This document shows positions 33,995 to 42,826 of a stretch of DNA of 64,000 nucleotides, one piece after another. How positions within the stretch are numbered: position 1 is the stretch's first letter; the number at the start of each line of letters is the position of its first letter. Source of the stretch: Streptomyces sp. R33 (GTDB lineage: Bacteria; Actinomycetota; Actinomycetes; Streptomycetales; Streptomycetaceae); the NCBI RefSeq assembly GCF_041200175.1, contig NZ_CP165727.1:3199501-3263500 (forward strand). The letters run 5' to 3'. The position numbers and the translations under genes were made by a program. Below the pieces are notes generated by a model. It saw only the letters and a program-made list of their open reading frames with translations. It searched no databases and was not told the DNA's origin.

Positions 33995-35473
33995 TCACCG
34001 GGTGGACGGGGGCGGCGGCCCGTACAGCGCGGCCTCCATCACCGCGCGGGCGATGGGCGCCGCCGCGCCGTTGCCGCTGATGTCCCCGCGGCGCGCCTCC
34101 GCGTCCTCGACCACCACGGCGACCGCGACCCCCGGCAGCGGCGCGTCCTCGGCCTTGGCCCAGCCGATGAACCAGGCGTACGGGGTCCCCGCGTTGCCGA
34201 CGCCGTGCTGGGCGGTGCCGGTCTTGCCGCCGACCACCGCGCCCGGCACCGCGGCGCCCGGCCCCGTGCCGTTCTCCACCACCTGCACCATCAACTCCTG
34301 CAGGCGCAGCGCCGTCGCCGGGTTCATCGCCCGGCCCAGGCTTCGCTGCTGCCCGCTGCGGACCCGGTCCCCGTCGTCCTGGGTGGTCCGGTCCACCAGG
34401 TAGGGGGACTTGAGCTCGCCGCCGTTGGCGACCGCCGCCGCCACCATCGCCATCTGCAGCGGCGTCGCCGTCGTGTTGAACTGCCCGATGGAGGACAGCG
34501 CCAGCTGGTCCGGGCTCATGTCGGTGTCGAAGTTCGACCGCGACACCCAGGCCGGCACCCGCAGCCCGTCGTCGTCGAAGCCGAACCGGCGGGCCGCGTC
34601 CACCATCCCGCGCAGCCCGACCTGGACCCCGATCTTCGCCATCACCGTGTTGCAGGACCACTGCACCGCCTCCGCCATCGAGGCGTCCTGGCAGCCGGTG
34701 GCCACGTTCGGCAGGAGGGTGCTGGTGCCGGGCAGCGGGTAGGGGTCGGGGGTCTGCGTGGGTGCGTCCACGTCGGTGACCACGCCCGCGTCCAGGGCCG
34801 CCGCCGCCGTCACGATCTTGAAGGTGGAGCCCGGCGGGTACGTCTCGCGCAGCGCCCGGTTCAGCATCGGCCGCGCGGGGTCCGCGTTCAGCCGCTCCCA
34901 GGCCGCCTTGACGCCCGCGCCCGTGCCGGAGAGCACCGCCGGATCGTACGAGGGGCTGCTGACCAGCGCGAGGATCCTCCCGGTGGCGGGGTCGAGCGCG
35001 GCCACCGCGCCGCGCCGGCCCGCCAGCCCGGTGTACGCGGCCCGCTGCAGGCCGGCCCGGACGGTGGTCTCCGCGTTCCCGCCGGCCGGGCGGCCGCGGG
35101 CGAGGTCGTACCAGAGCGGGAAGGCCGAGAGCCCCGGGTCGGTGCCCGAGAGGATCGCGTCCTCGGCGCGCTCGAGGAGGCTGGTCCCGTACGTCTGCGA
35201 GGAGAACCCGGTGACCGGCGCGTACAGCGGGCCGTCCGCGTACGTCCGCTCGTAGCGCAGCAGCTGGCCGCTGTCCCGGGAGCCGGTGACGGGCCGCCCG
35301 TCGACCAGGATGTCCCCGCGGGGCTGGGCGTAGCGCTCGATGGCGGGGCGCTTGTTGGCCGGGTTCGCCCCGTACGCGGCGGCCTCCCAAACCTGCACCC
35401 GGGCCACGTTGACGAGCAGGGCGACGAGCAGCAGCGCGCAGAAGTACGCGCACCAGCGGATGTACCTGATCAC
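33995..35473 (-). CDS. Class B penicillin-binding protein (transpeptidase)
   Basis: 492 residues. N-terminal membrane anchor (YFCALLLVALLVNVARVQVW), dimerisation domain, then the transpeptidase with SxxK in TYPPGSTFKIV, SxN in VQWSCNTVMAK and KTGT in VVGGKTGTAQHG, all intact. Crosslinks peptidoglycan. Its start overlaps the FtsW/RodA-type gene stop by 4 nt; such pairs act as a glycosyltransferase-transpeptidase complex. Confidence 0.93.
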   Translation of the reverse strand: MIRYIRWCAYFCALLLVALLVNVARVQVWEAAAYGANPANKRPAIERYAQPRGDILVDGRPVTGSRDSGQLLRYERTYADGPLYAPVTGFSSQTYGTSLLERAEDAILSGTDPGLSAFPLWYDLARGRPAGGNAETTVRAGLQRAAYTGLAGRRGAVAALDPATGRILALVSSPSYDPAVLSGTGAGVKAAWERLNADPARPMLNRALRETYPPGSTFKIVTAAAALDAGVVTDVDAPTQTPDPYPLPGTSTLLPNVATGCQDASMAEAVQWSCNTVMAKIGVQVGLRGMVDAARRFGFDDDGLRVPAWVSRSNFDTDMSPDQLALSSIGQFNTTATPLQMAMVAAAVANGGELKSPYLVDRTTQDDGDRVRSGQQRSLGRAMNPATALRLQELMVQVVENGTGPGAAVPGAVVGGKTGTAQHGVGNAGTPYAWFIGWAKAEDAPLPGVAVAVVVEDAEARRGDISGNGAAAPIARAVMEAALYGPPPPSTR

Positions 35474-36870
35474 TCGGCGGCCCCTCGGGCCTCGGCGACT
35501 TCGGCGGCCCCGGCTCCGGCCGGGCGGGGCCGGCGGGCGCTGTCACCGAGGCGGACGAGCAGCGCGACGATGATCCAGTTGGTGACGACGGAGGAGCCGC
35601 CCTGGGCGAGGAAGGGCATGGCCATGCCGGTGAGCGGGATCAGCCCGGTGACTCCCCCGGCGATGACGAAGACCTGGAGCGCGACGATCGAGGCGAGCCC
35701 GGTGGCGAGGAGGCGCCCGAAGGGGTCGCGCAGGGCGAGCCCGGCGCGGAATCCGCGGTCCACGAGGAGACCGTAGAGGAGCAGGATCGCGGTGAGGCCG
35801 ACGAGGCCGAGCTCCTCGCCGGCGGTGGCGAGGATGAAGTCGGACTTGGCGGCGAAGCCGATGAGGAAGGACTGGCCGTGGCCGAGCCCGGAGCCGAGGA
35901 GTCCGCCGGCCCCGAAGGCGAAGAGGGACTGGGCGAGCTGGCCGGGCCCCTCGCCGCGCTCGACGGAGGCGAAAGGATTCAGCCAGTCCTCGACGCGGCT
36001 GTGCACGTGCGGCTCCAAGGTGCCGACGGCGTACGCCCCCAGGGCGGCCAGCAGCAGCCCGATCGCGATCCAGCCGATCCGGCCGGTGGCGGTGAACAGC
36101 ATGACGACGAAGAGGCCGAAGAAGAGCAGCGAGGTCCCGAGGTCGCGTTCGAGGACGAGCACGCCGACGCTGAGCAGCCAGATCGCGAGGATCGGGCCGA
36201 GGACCCGGCCGGGCAGGAGGCGCAGCTTCCAGAAGAGCCGGCGGCCGGTGAGGGCGAGCGCGGTGCGGTTCGCGGCGAGGTAGGCGGCGAAGAAGACGGC
36301 GAGCAGGATCTTGGCGAACTCGCCGGGCTGGAAGGAGAGTCCGGCGAACCGGATCCAGATGTGGGCGCCGTTGACGGCCGGGAAGAACACGGGGACGAGC
36401 ATCAGCGCGAGGGCGGCGGCCACGGAGAGGTAGGCGTACTTCTGGAGCACGCGGTGGTCGCGCAGCAGGACGACGACGAGGACGAAGAGGGCCACGCCCA
36501 GCGCGGACCAGCGCAGTTGGTCCCCGGCGGTGAGGTGGGCGGGGGTGGTGACGTCGAGGCGCTGGATGAGGACGAGCCCGAGGCCGTTGAGCAGGACGGC
36601 GATGGGGAGGACGAGCGGGTCGGCGTACGGGGCCCGGAAGCGGACGGCGAGGTGCGCGATCAGGGCGGCGGCGGCGAGGCCGGCGGCGTACTGGCCGGCC
36701 GGCAGGGGGGTGCGGCCGGTGGTGGCGAGGCCGACGTAGTGGTGGCCGAGGACGGAGATGAGGACGGCGCCGGCGAGGAGCGTCAGCTCGACGCCCCTGC
36801 GTTTGGACGCGGAGCCGTCGGGGGGCGGGGGCGGGGCGGGCTCCGCCACCTCTGCCGTCAGAGCGGTCAT
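35470..36870 (-). CDS. FtsW/RodA/SpoVE family peptidoglycan polymerase
   Basis: 466 residues, about ten to twelve hydrophobic helices. Family motifs: NGAHIWIRFAGLSFQPGEFA, the long extracellular loop with VHSRVEDWLNPF, and PLTGMAMPFLAQGGSSVVTN at the end. SEDS proteins polymerise lipid II with a partner PBP, which is the next gene. Whether it works in elongation, division or sporulation is not decidable from the sequence alone. Confidence 0.93.
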   Translation of the reverse strand: MTALTAEVAEPAPPPPPDGSASKRRGVELTLLAGAVLISVLGHHYVGLATTGRTPLPAGQYAAGLAAAALIAHLAVRFRAPYADPLVLPIAVLLNGLGLVLIQRLDVTTPAHLTAGDQLRWSALGVALFVLVVVLLRDHRVLQKYAYLSVAAALALMLVPVFFPAVNGAHIWIRFAGLSFQPGEFAKILLAVFFAAYLAANRTALALTGRRLFWKLRLLPGRVLGPILAIWLLSVGVLVLERDLGTSLLFFGLFVVMLFTATGRIGWIAIGLLLAALGAYAVGTLEPHVHSRVEDWLNPFASVERGEGPGQLAQSLFAFGAGGLLGSGLGHGQSFLIGFAAKSDFILATAGEELGLVGLTAILLLYGLLVDRGFRAGLALRDPFGRLLATGLASIVALQVFVIAGGVTGLIPLTGMAMPFLAQGGSSVVTNWIIVALLVRLGDSARRPRPAGAGAAEVAEARGAAE

Positions 36871-37007
36871 ATGGGAAACGTAGCAAGTGGACGGATGGTA
36901 TGTCCCCTTATGTCATAGAGTGCCGAAGAGTCGTCAGAAGAGTCGTCGGAGAGCCGTCAAAGAGCCGCCAGAAACGGTCACGAGGGCACGAATGGGAGCC
37001 GCGGCAC

Positions 37008-37397
37008 ATGGGACCTGTGGAATTCATCGTCCTCGCCTTCCCGGAGGAGCAGCTGCGCGTTCCGGCGGTCGAGGCCGTGATGGGGCTGCGCAAGGCGGGG
37101 GTGGTCCGGCTCATCGACGGGCTCGTGGTGTCGAAGACGGCGGCGGGTGAGGTGCTGGCGGCGGAGTTCGACGAGTTCATGGAGCTCCAGGGGCTGCTGA
37201 GGCACCGTGAGGCCGCGCAGCTGATCGGGGCGGAGGACGTCGAGGAGGCGGCGGAGCTGCTGGAGCGGGGCAGCTGCGCGCTGCTGCTGGTGGTGGAGCA
37301 CGTGTGGGCCGAGGACGCGGCGATCGCCGTACGGGCGGCGGGCGGGCGGATCGTCGGCTCGGTCCGGATCCCGCCGGAGCGGACGGGGGCGGCCTGA
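37008..37397 (+). CDS. DUF6325-type protein
   Basis: 129 residues, soluble. Repeating alpha/beta units: MGPVEFIVLAFPEEQLRVPA, GLRKAGVVRLIDGLVVSKT and CALLLVVEHVWAEDAAIAVR. Resembles small single-domain proteins that accompany SHOCT proteins in actinobacteria. Start at ATG with GGGAG upstream. Its stop overlaps the SHOCT start (ATG within TGATG), so the two are coupled. Role unknown. Confidence 0.75.
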   Translation: MGPVEFIVLAFPEEQLRVPAVEAVMGLRKAGVVRLIDGLVVSKTAAGEVLAAEFDEFMELQGLLRHREAAQLIGAEDVEEAAELLERGSCALLLVVEHVWAEDAAIAVRAAGGRIVGSVRIPPERTGAA

Positions 37398-37744
37398 TGT
37401 TCATCCGCCCGGTCGGGGTGAGAATCGAACCGGCCCGCCGCCCCTCGGGCCACCCGCTGCTCCGCGGCCTCCTGACCCGAGCCGCGGGGCCGGTGCCGGG
37501 GGCCGTCCCGGGGGCGGAGCCGGGGCCCGTGCCGGGGACGGAGCCGGGGCCCGTGCCGGGGTCGGAGCCGGGCTCCGAAGCAGCGGCCGAGCCCGGCGCC
37601 CCGCCCGGCGGCCCGGCGGCGGGGCCGGGGGCACCACTCGGGGGGCTGGCCGCCGAGTTGGCGGAGCTGGCGAAGCTGGCCCGGGAGGGCCTCCTGACCC
37701 CGCAGGAGTTCAAGGAGGCCAAGGCCCGCCTCCTCCACCCCTGA
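37397..37744 (+). CDS. SHOCT domain protein with Pro-Gly linker
   Basis: 115 residues. A basic N-terminus, a Pro/Gly/Glu repetitive linker (GPVPGTEPGPVPGSEPG) and a C-terminal SHOCT motif (LAKLAREGLLTPQEFKEAKA). SHOCT domains are short oligomerisation modules. Coupled to the DUF6325 gene upstream. Confidence 0.78.
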   Translation: MFIRPVGVRIEPARRPSGHPLLRGLLTRAAGPVPGAVPGAEPGPVPGTEPGPVPGSEPGSEAAAEPGAPPGGPAAGPGAPLGGLAAELAELAKLAREGLLTPQEFKEAKARLLHP

Positions 37745-37827
37745 GCGGTGGCCCGCCCGGGCCCGCCCAGCCCCCGGGCCCGGCGCTCCGCCGGTGCGGG
37801 CCCGCTGCGCGGAGCCGTCTCCCCTAC

Positions 37828-37938
37828 CCGCCCTTCCCCCGTTCCCCGGGCTCCGCCCGGACCCCCGCCGGTGCGGCGCCGCTGTCCGGTGCCCGCCCCC
37901 GAACCCCCGCGCCCCAAACGCCGGCGGGGCTGATCGGC
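37828..37938. repeat. Intergenic repeat, copy C
   Basis: Same block order as copy B: cccttcccccgttccccgg, then ggctccgcccggaccc, and a tail gccccaaacgccggcggggc. The tail (37,897-37,938) is repeated exactly at 37,992-38,033. Confidence 0.65.
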
Positions 37939-37991
37939 AGACCCCGGACTCGCCCACACCCCACCCATGCAGCACCACTGCCAGGAGCCGG

Positions 37992-38033
37992 CCCCGAACC
38001 CCCGCGCCCCAAACGCCGGCGGGGCTGATCGGC
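37992..38033. repeat. Second copy of a perfect 42-nt direct repeat
   Basis: Identical to 37,897-37,938, 95 nt apart start to start. Comprises the ccccgaacccccgcg block and aaacgccggcggggctgat. Confidence 0.8.
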
Positions 38034-38126
38034 GCCGGGTGACGCGGGCTTCGCCCGGATCCCGTGCCTATGGGCGAGCGGCGCGGACCCGTCCGGCGGG
38101 TGGGTGCCGCGCAGCGGCATTTGCCG

Positions 38127-38190
38127 CCGTCCGGCGTTTGAGGACCGGGTCCGGGCAGCGCCCGGTGAACGGGAGAAGGGCGGGTAGGGG
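38127..38190. repeat. Intergenic repeat, copy D
   Basis: gtccggcgtttgaggaccggg, then tccgggcagcgcccggt and gaacgggagaagggcggg; closest to copy A and in the same orientation. Confidence 0.6.
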
Positions 38191-38351
38191 ACGGCCCCGC
38201 GCAGCGGCAACGGAGCCGTGTCCAGCCCCTCGGCGATTGGCAGGCAGCGGGTGGGCGCTGGGCCGGAGGGGTGAGAGTGGGGAACTGGCCGTCCCGGGTG
38301 GGGGATTTGTCATACCGGGCGTGGCAGCATCGGCCGCCTGGAGGTGATCAC

Positions 38352-39995
38352 ATGTCACGCCGCCTGCTCCGTGCCGCCTGCATCGCCGCCGTGGTCGTCA
38401 CGGCCGGGCCGTACCCCACCACCCACGCCAAGCCCGCCCCCGGCACCCCGTCAGCCCCTGCCACCGCCCGCCAGTCCCCCGGTGCGGCGGACCGTGCGGC
38501 GAGCGCCGCCCCCCGGCCGAGGCCGAGCCCCACCGGCGCGGGCGCCGCGGGCGGCTCCGGCCGGCAGGCTCCTGGCCCCGCCCCTCGGCAGAATCCTGGC
38601 TCCAGAGGTCGCACCGCCCCGCAGGGGATCGAGGCGCTGGACGCGGTCACCCCGCGGGCCGCCGGTGCCGACGGCGCCACGAACGCCACCCCCCAGCAGT
38701 CCCCCGGCTCCGGAGGCGCCACTCCCCGGCGGAGTAGCGATGCCGGAGGCACCACCGGATCCCGGGCCACCGGCGCCGGAGATGGCTCCGCCAGCCGGGC
38801 TCCCGGCACCGCCGCCCCGCAGACCGCCGCCCCGCAGACCGCCGCCCCGCAGGCCACCGGCTCGGCGGAGGCCGGTGCCACCGGCCCCCGGGCCTCCGCC
38901 GTCCAGGGCGCCGCAGGCGCCCCCGCGGCGCTCGGGGTCGGGGGGTTGCTGGCCGAGTTGCGGGGGCTCTACCGGCAGGCCGAAGAGGCCGCCGAGGCGT
39001 ACAACGCCACCGAGGTCGCGCTCAAGGCCGGGCAGGACGAGGAGCGGCGGCTCAGTGCCGCGCTCGGGAAGGCCCGTACCGCCCTCGGGGCGGAGAAGGC
39101 CGCCGCCGGGCGGATGGCGCGGGCGCAGTACCAGGGGGCGCGCGGGTTCTCCCCGTACGCCCGGATGCTGCTCACCGGCGACCCTCAGGCCGCCCAGGAC
39201 CAGCGCCGGCTCACCGCCCGTGAGGGTGCCCGCCGGGCGAGGGTGCTGGCCCGCCTCACCCGCGGCGAGCACCAGGCCGATGTCCTCGCCACCGCCGCCC
39301 GCAAGTCCCTCGACACCCAGCAGTCCCTCACCGAGCAGCGCAAGCGGCAAAAGCAACAGGTCGACCTCAAACTCAAACAGGTCGAGCGGATGCTCGCCTC
39401 GCTCAGCCCCGAGCAGCTCACCCAGCTCGGCACCCGCGAGGCCGCCGACACCGCCACCGCGCAGCGGAGGCTGCTCGACTCCGGCCGGCTCGCCACGACC
39501 CCCCGTACGCCCACGGCCGCCGGCGGCGCCGCCCTGACCTACGCCACCGAGCAGATCGGCAAACCCTACGTCTGGGGGGCCGAGGGGCCGGGATCCTTCG
39601 ACTGCTCCGGGCTCACCTCACAGGCCTGGGCGCACGCCGGCCGGTCCATCCCCCGGACCAGCCAGGAACAGTGGGCGCAGCTCCCCAAGGTGCCCCTGGA
39701 CGAGCTGCGCCCCGGCGATCTCGTGGTCTACTTCCCCACCGCCACCCACGTGGCCCTGTACGTCGGCGACGGGAAGGTGATCCAGGCCCCGCGGCCCGGC
39801 GCGAAGGTCAAGGTCTCGCCCATCGCGGCCAATCCGCTGCTCGGAGCCGTACGGCCCGATCCGGACGGGGCCCCGCTCGCCGCGTTCACCCCGCCGCCGA
39901 TCCCCGAGGCCGAAGGCGGCGACGACAGCGGCTACTCCGCCGAGTCTGCGCCGGCCGAGGACGCCGACGACGCCGACGCGACCTCCGCCACGTAG
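38352..39995 (+). CDS. Secreted NlpC/P60 peptidoglycan hydrolase
   Basis: 547 residues. Signal peptide (RRLLRAACIAAVVVTAGPYP), a ~170-residue Ala/Pro/Gly/Ser-rich linker with a TAAPQTAAPQTAAPQ repeat, a coiled-coil (residues ~205-380, QVDLKLKQVERMLASL), and a C-terminal NlpC/P60 domain with catalytic Cys in GSFDCSGLTSQAW and His in TATHVALYVGDG. Cleaves peptide crosslinks in the wall; coiled coils in this family autoinhibit or localise the enzyme. The ribosome-binding site GGAGGTGATC is near perfect. The 3' end overlaps the convergent monooxygenase gene by 64 nt. Confidence 0.9.
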   Translation: MSRRLLRAACIAAVVVTAGPYPTTHAKPAPGTPSAPATARQSPGAADRAASAAPRPRPSPTGAGAAGGSGRQAPGPAPRQNPGSRGRTAPQGIEALDAVTPRAAGADGATNATPQQSPGSGGATPRRSSDAGGTTGSRATGAGDGSASRAPGTAAPQTAAPQTAAPQATGSAEAGATGPRASAVQGAAGAPAALGVGGLLAELRGLYRQAEEAAEAYNATEVALKAGQDEERRLSAALGKARTALGAEKAAAGRMARAQYQGARGFSPYARMLLTGDPQAAQDQRRLTAREGARRARVLARLTRGEHQADVLATAARKSLDTQQSLTEQRKRQKQQVDLKLKQVERMLASLSPEQLTQLGTREAADTATAQRRLLDSGRLATTPRTPTAAGGAALTYATEQIGKPYVWGAEGPGSFDCSGLTSQAWAHAGRSIPRTSQEQWAQLPKVPLDELRPGDLVVYFPTATHVALYVGDGKVIQAPRPGAKVKVSPIAANPLLGAVRPDPDGAPLAAFTPPPIPEAEGGDDSGYSAESAPAEDADDADATSAT

Positions 39996-41206
39996 TCCGC
40001 CGCGTCCTGCGGGTCGTAGAAGTACGCGTCGAAGTCGGCCGGGTTGTCGAAGCCGTTGGCGAAACGGTCCGCCACCGGCTGCAGCTGCCCGGCCGCGCCG
40101 ATCAGGTTCAGTACGTGCTCCGGCGGGACGCCCAGCATCGCGTTCGTCCACTGGGTGACCGGCTTGCCCGTCGTGAACCAGAACTTGTCGAAGGTCGCCT
40201 TCATCCACGCCTCGTCGAACGGCTTGTCCCCGTGCATCAGGATCGACGACAGGTACGAGGCCGCGCACTTCGACGCCGAGTTCGAACCCTGGCCGGTGAT
40301 CGGGTCGTTCGCGACGACCACGTCCGCGACACCCAGCACCAGCCCGCCGCCCGGCAGCCGCCCGACCGGGTTGCGGACCACCGGCGCGTACCGGCCGGCC
40401 AGCGTGCCGCCCGCGTCCGTCAGTTCCGTCTTCTTCGCCCGCGCGTACTCCCAGGGCGTGAACTTCTCCATCAGCTCCAGCGTGAGCGCGAGGTGCTCCG
40501 CCGGGTCGTTCACCCCGCGGAACACGTCCAGCGGACCGCCCGGGAGCCCCTCCCAGAACAGGATGTCCGCCCGCCCCGACGTGGTCAGCGCGGGCATCAC
40601 GAACAGCTCGCCCACCCCCGGGACCAGGTTGCAGCGCACCGCCTCCGTCTCCGGGTGCTCGGGCCGCGGCTCGAGCCCGTGCACGTACGAGACGGCCAGC
40701 GCGCGCTGCGGCGCGTCGTACGGGGAGCGCGCCGCGTCCCGCCCGAACATCGACACCAGCTCGCCCTTGCCCGCGGCGACCAGCACCAGGTCGTACGTAC
40801 GGGAGAAGTAGTCCAGGTCGGCGACGGACGCGCCGTGGATCACCAGCTGCCCGCCGCGCTGCACGAAGACGTCGAGCCAGCCGGCCATCTTCAGGCGCTG
40901 GTCGACGGACTGTGCGTACCCCTTGAGGCGGCCGAGCCAGTCGATGGGGCGGGTGCCGTCCGGGGCGGCGACCGAGACGCCGATGCCCTCGATCCGCGGG
41001 GCCTGCCGCTCCCAGAAGTTCAGCCCGAGGTCGCGCTCGTGCTGGAGCGCCGTGTCGAACATGACCTGCGTGGACATGATCCGCCCGGTGCGGATCTCGT
41101 CCGCCGTCCGGTTGGACATGAGGGTGATCTCGTACCCCTTGGCCTGGAGGCCGAGGGCGAGCTGGAGACCGGACTGGCCGGCCCCCACGACGAGTATCTT
41201 GCGCAT
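39932..41206 (-). CDS. StyA-like FAD-dependent monooxygenase
   Basis: 424 residues. N-terminal FAD-binding Rossmann motif KILVVGAGQSGLQLALGL; VLVAAGKGELVSMFGRD and a second nucleotide-binding region GVADVVVANDPITGQGSN near residue 300 match the styrene/indole monooxygenase (StyA) family, which takes FADH2 from a separate reductase. No reductase gene is adjacent. It follows the conservon in the position often taken by a cytochrome P450 in other conservons. Confidence 0.85.
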   Translation of the reverse strand: MRKILVVGAGQSGLQLALGLQAKGYEITLMSNRTADEIRTGRIMSTQVMFDTALQHERDLGLNFWERQAPRIEGIGVSVAAPDGTRPIDWLGRLKGYAQSVDQRLKMAGWLDVFVQRGGQLVIHGASVADLDYFSRTYDLVLVAAGKGELVSMFGRDAARSPYDAPQRALAVSYVHGLEPRPEHPETEAVRCNLVPGVGELFVMPALTTSGRADILFWEGLPGGPLDVFRGVNDPAEHLALTLELMEKFTPWEYARAKKTELTDAGGTLAGRYAPVVRNPVGRLPGGGLVLGVADVVVANDPITGQGSNSASKCAASYLSSILMHGDKPFDEAWMKATFDKFWFTTGKPVTQWTNAMLGVPPEHVLNLIGAAGQLQPVADRFANGFDNPADFDAYFYDPQDAADYVAEVASASSASSAGADSAE

Positions 41207-41269
41207 CTCACGTTCTCGATTCGGGTGAGCGGTTCGGCAGTACGACGGGGCTTCGCGAGGGGCGAGGGG

Positions 41270-41893
41270 TTATTCGGGGGTCGCGTCCAGCGCGTGGCCC
41301 ACCAGCGTCAGCAGGGAGGCGACGACCGTGTCCCGGCGCCGCGCGTCCATGATCACCACCGGCACCTGCGGCGGGATGGTCAGCGCCTCGCGCACGTCTT
41401 CCGGCTCGTACGCGTGCGAGCCCTCGAAGTGGTTGACGGCGACGGCGTACGGCAGCCCGCAGCTCTCGAAGTAGTCGAGGGCCGGGAAGCAGTCGCGCAG
41501 CCGGCGCGTGTCGGCCAGCACGATCCCGCCGATGGCGCCGCGCACCAGGTCGTCCCACATGAACCAGAACCGCTCCTGGCCCGGGGTCCCGTACACGTAC
41601 AGCACGAGGTCGTCGGCGAGGGTGATGCGGCCGAAGTCCATCGCGACGGTGGTGGTGCTCTTGTCCGGCGTGGCCGACAGGTCGTCCGTCGGAAGGCTGG
41701 CCTGGGTCATCACCGCCTCGGTGCGCAGCGGGGTGATCTCGGAGACGGACGACACGAAGGTGGTCTTGCCGACGCCGAAGCCGCCCGCCACCAGCACCTT
41801 GACGGCGACGGGGGCGCGGGAGCGGTCGTACTGCCAGGGCTGGACGGGATCGTCGTCCACCGAGGTGACCGGGTCAGAGACTGCGAAGACCAC
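41270..41893 (-). CDS. Conservon GTPase (CvnD-type, small Ras-like)
   Basis: 207 residues. G1 loop VAGGFGVGKTTFVSSVSE, G3 YGTPGQERFWFMW, and G4-like AVNHFEGS. CvnD proteins are prokaryotic small GTPases acting with CvnA-C as a membrane-bound switch. Overlaps the DUF742 gene by 20 nt. Confidence 0.92.
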   Translation of the reverse strand: MVFAVSDPVTSVDDDPVQPWQYDRSRAPVAVKVLVAGGFGVGKTTFVSSVSEITPLRTEAVMTQASLPTDDLSATPDKSTTTVAMDFGRITLADDLVLYVYGTPGQERFWFMWDDLVRGAIGGIVLADTRRLRDCFPALDYFESCGLPYAVAVNHFEGSHAYEPEDVREALTIPPQVPVVIMDARRRDTVVASLLTLVGHALDATPE

Positions 41894-42350
41894 TGAGCAC
41901 CCTTTCCAGCAGCGCGCGTTCGGGGCGCCCGGGGCCGTGCCCCGTCCCGTAGACGCGTATCCGTCCTTGGTCGGCGAGGTCGCTGACCAGGACGCGGACC
42001 ACCCCGAGCGGCAGCTTGAGCAGCGCCGATATCTCGGCGATGGTCCGCATGCGGCGACAGACCTCGACGATGGCCGGCATCTCGGGCATGCGGTCGTCGG
42101 CCACCCGGTCGCCGACCACGCGGTCGCCGGGTATGCGATCGCCCTGTTCGCCGTCGGCGGGTATCTGCGGCTGCGATGCCCTGGTGTCGAGGGCCGCGAC
42201 GAACGTCTCCACGTGCAGGACCTGCGTGAAGCGGGTGCGGCCGCCCGTGAGGGAGTACGGGCGGACGCGGGCGGGCCGGCGGTCGGCTCCGCGTATCGGC
42301 AGCCGGCCGGACGCGGACGCCGACGCGGGCTCCGAGGCCGTACCTCTCAC
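41874..42350 (-). CDS. DUF742 protein (CvnC-type)
   Basis: 158 residues. PARVRPYSLTGGRTRFTQVL at the start and an HTH-like core near the end (IAEISALLKLPLGVVRVLVS) typical of DUF742. An inserted acidic/Asp-Arg repeat (DRIPGDRVVGDRVADDR) is unusual. GTG start overlapping the CvnB stop (GTGA). Part of the CvnB-C-D switch. Confidence 0.9.
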   Translation of the reverse strand: MRGTASEPASASASGRLPIRGADRRPARVRPYSLTGGRTRFTQVLHVETFVAALDTRASQPQIPADGEQGDRIPGDRVVGDRVADDRMPEMPAIVEVCRRMRTIAEISALLKLPLGVVRVLVSDLADQGRIRVYGTGHGPGRPERALLERVLSGLRSL

Positions 42351-42826
42351 GGGGTCTTCTCCATCGACTGGCGCAGCTCGCTGCGGACTTCGGGGGTCAG
42401 GACGTGGCCGGCGCGGCCGACGAACAGGGCCATGTGGTACGCCACCACGCTCATGTCGCAGTCGGGGGTGGCGTGCACGCCGAGGAGCGAGCCGTCGCTG
42501 ATGGCCATGACGAAGACGGAGCCGTGCTCCATCGCCACCATCGTCTGCTTGACCGCGCCGCCGTCCATGAGCTCGGCGGCGCCGGTGGTGAGGCTGCCGA
42601 GGCCGGAGACGATGGTGGCAAGGTCGGCGGAGGCGCCGCGCGGGCCCTTGGTGCGCGCGGGGCTCTCGCCGGCGGCTCCTCCGGGGTCGGAGGACAGCAG
42701 CAGGAGCCCGTCCGAGGACACGACGGCGACGGAGTTGACGCCGGGCACCTCCTCGACCAGGTCGGTCAGCAGCCACTGCAGGTTGCGGGCCTGGGTGCTC
42801 AGTCCGTACGTACTGGGCGCGGTCAT
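42347..42826 (-). CDS. Roadblock/LC7 domain protein (CvnB-type)
   Basis: 159 residues. ARNLQWLLTDLVEEVPGVNS and VAVVSSDGLLLLSSD are the Roadblock fold; FVMAISDGSLLGVHATPD is its second strand pair. Functions as a GTPase-activating/adaptor partner of CvnD. Overlaps cvnA's stop by 4 nt. Confidence 0.93.
   Translation of the reverse strand: MTAPSTYGLSTQARNLQWLLTDLVEEVPGVNSVAVVSSDGLLLLSSDPGGAAGESPARTKGPRGASADLATIVSGLGSLTTGAAELMDGGAVKQTMVAMEHGSVFVMAISDGSLLGVHATPDCDMSVVAYHMALFVGRAGHVLTPEVRSELRQSMEKTP

Larger units (their letters stand above)
37745..38351. other. 607-nt gene-free region full of intergenic repeats
   Basis: Between the SHOCT gene and the NlpC/P60 gene. Holds two repeat blocks (37,828-37,938 and 38,127-38,190) and a perfect 42-nt direct repeat (37,897-37,938 and 37,992-38,033). 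Open frames across it show no homology and follow only base composition. The last ~80 nt are probably the promoter of the NlpC/P60 gene. Confidence 0.6.

Noticed and set aside
39932..41206. Secondary-metabolite cluster suggested by StyA-like and diiron oxygenases
   Set aside because: No PKS, NRPS, terpene or RiPP genes are present; the genes belong to a conservon and a TetR module.
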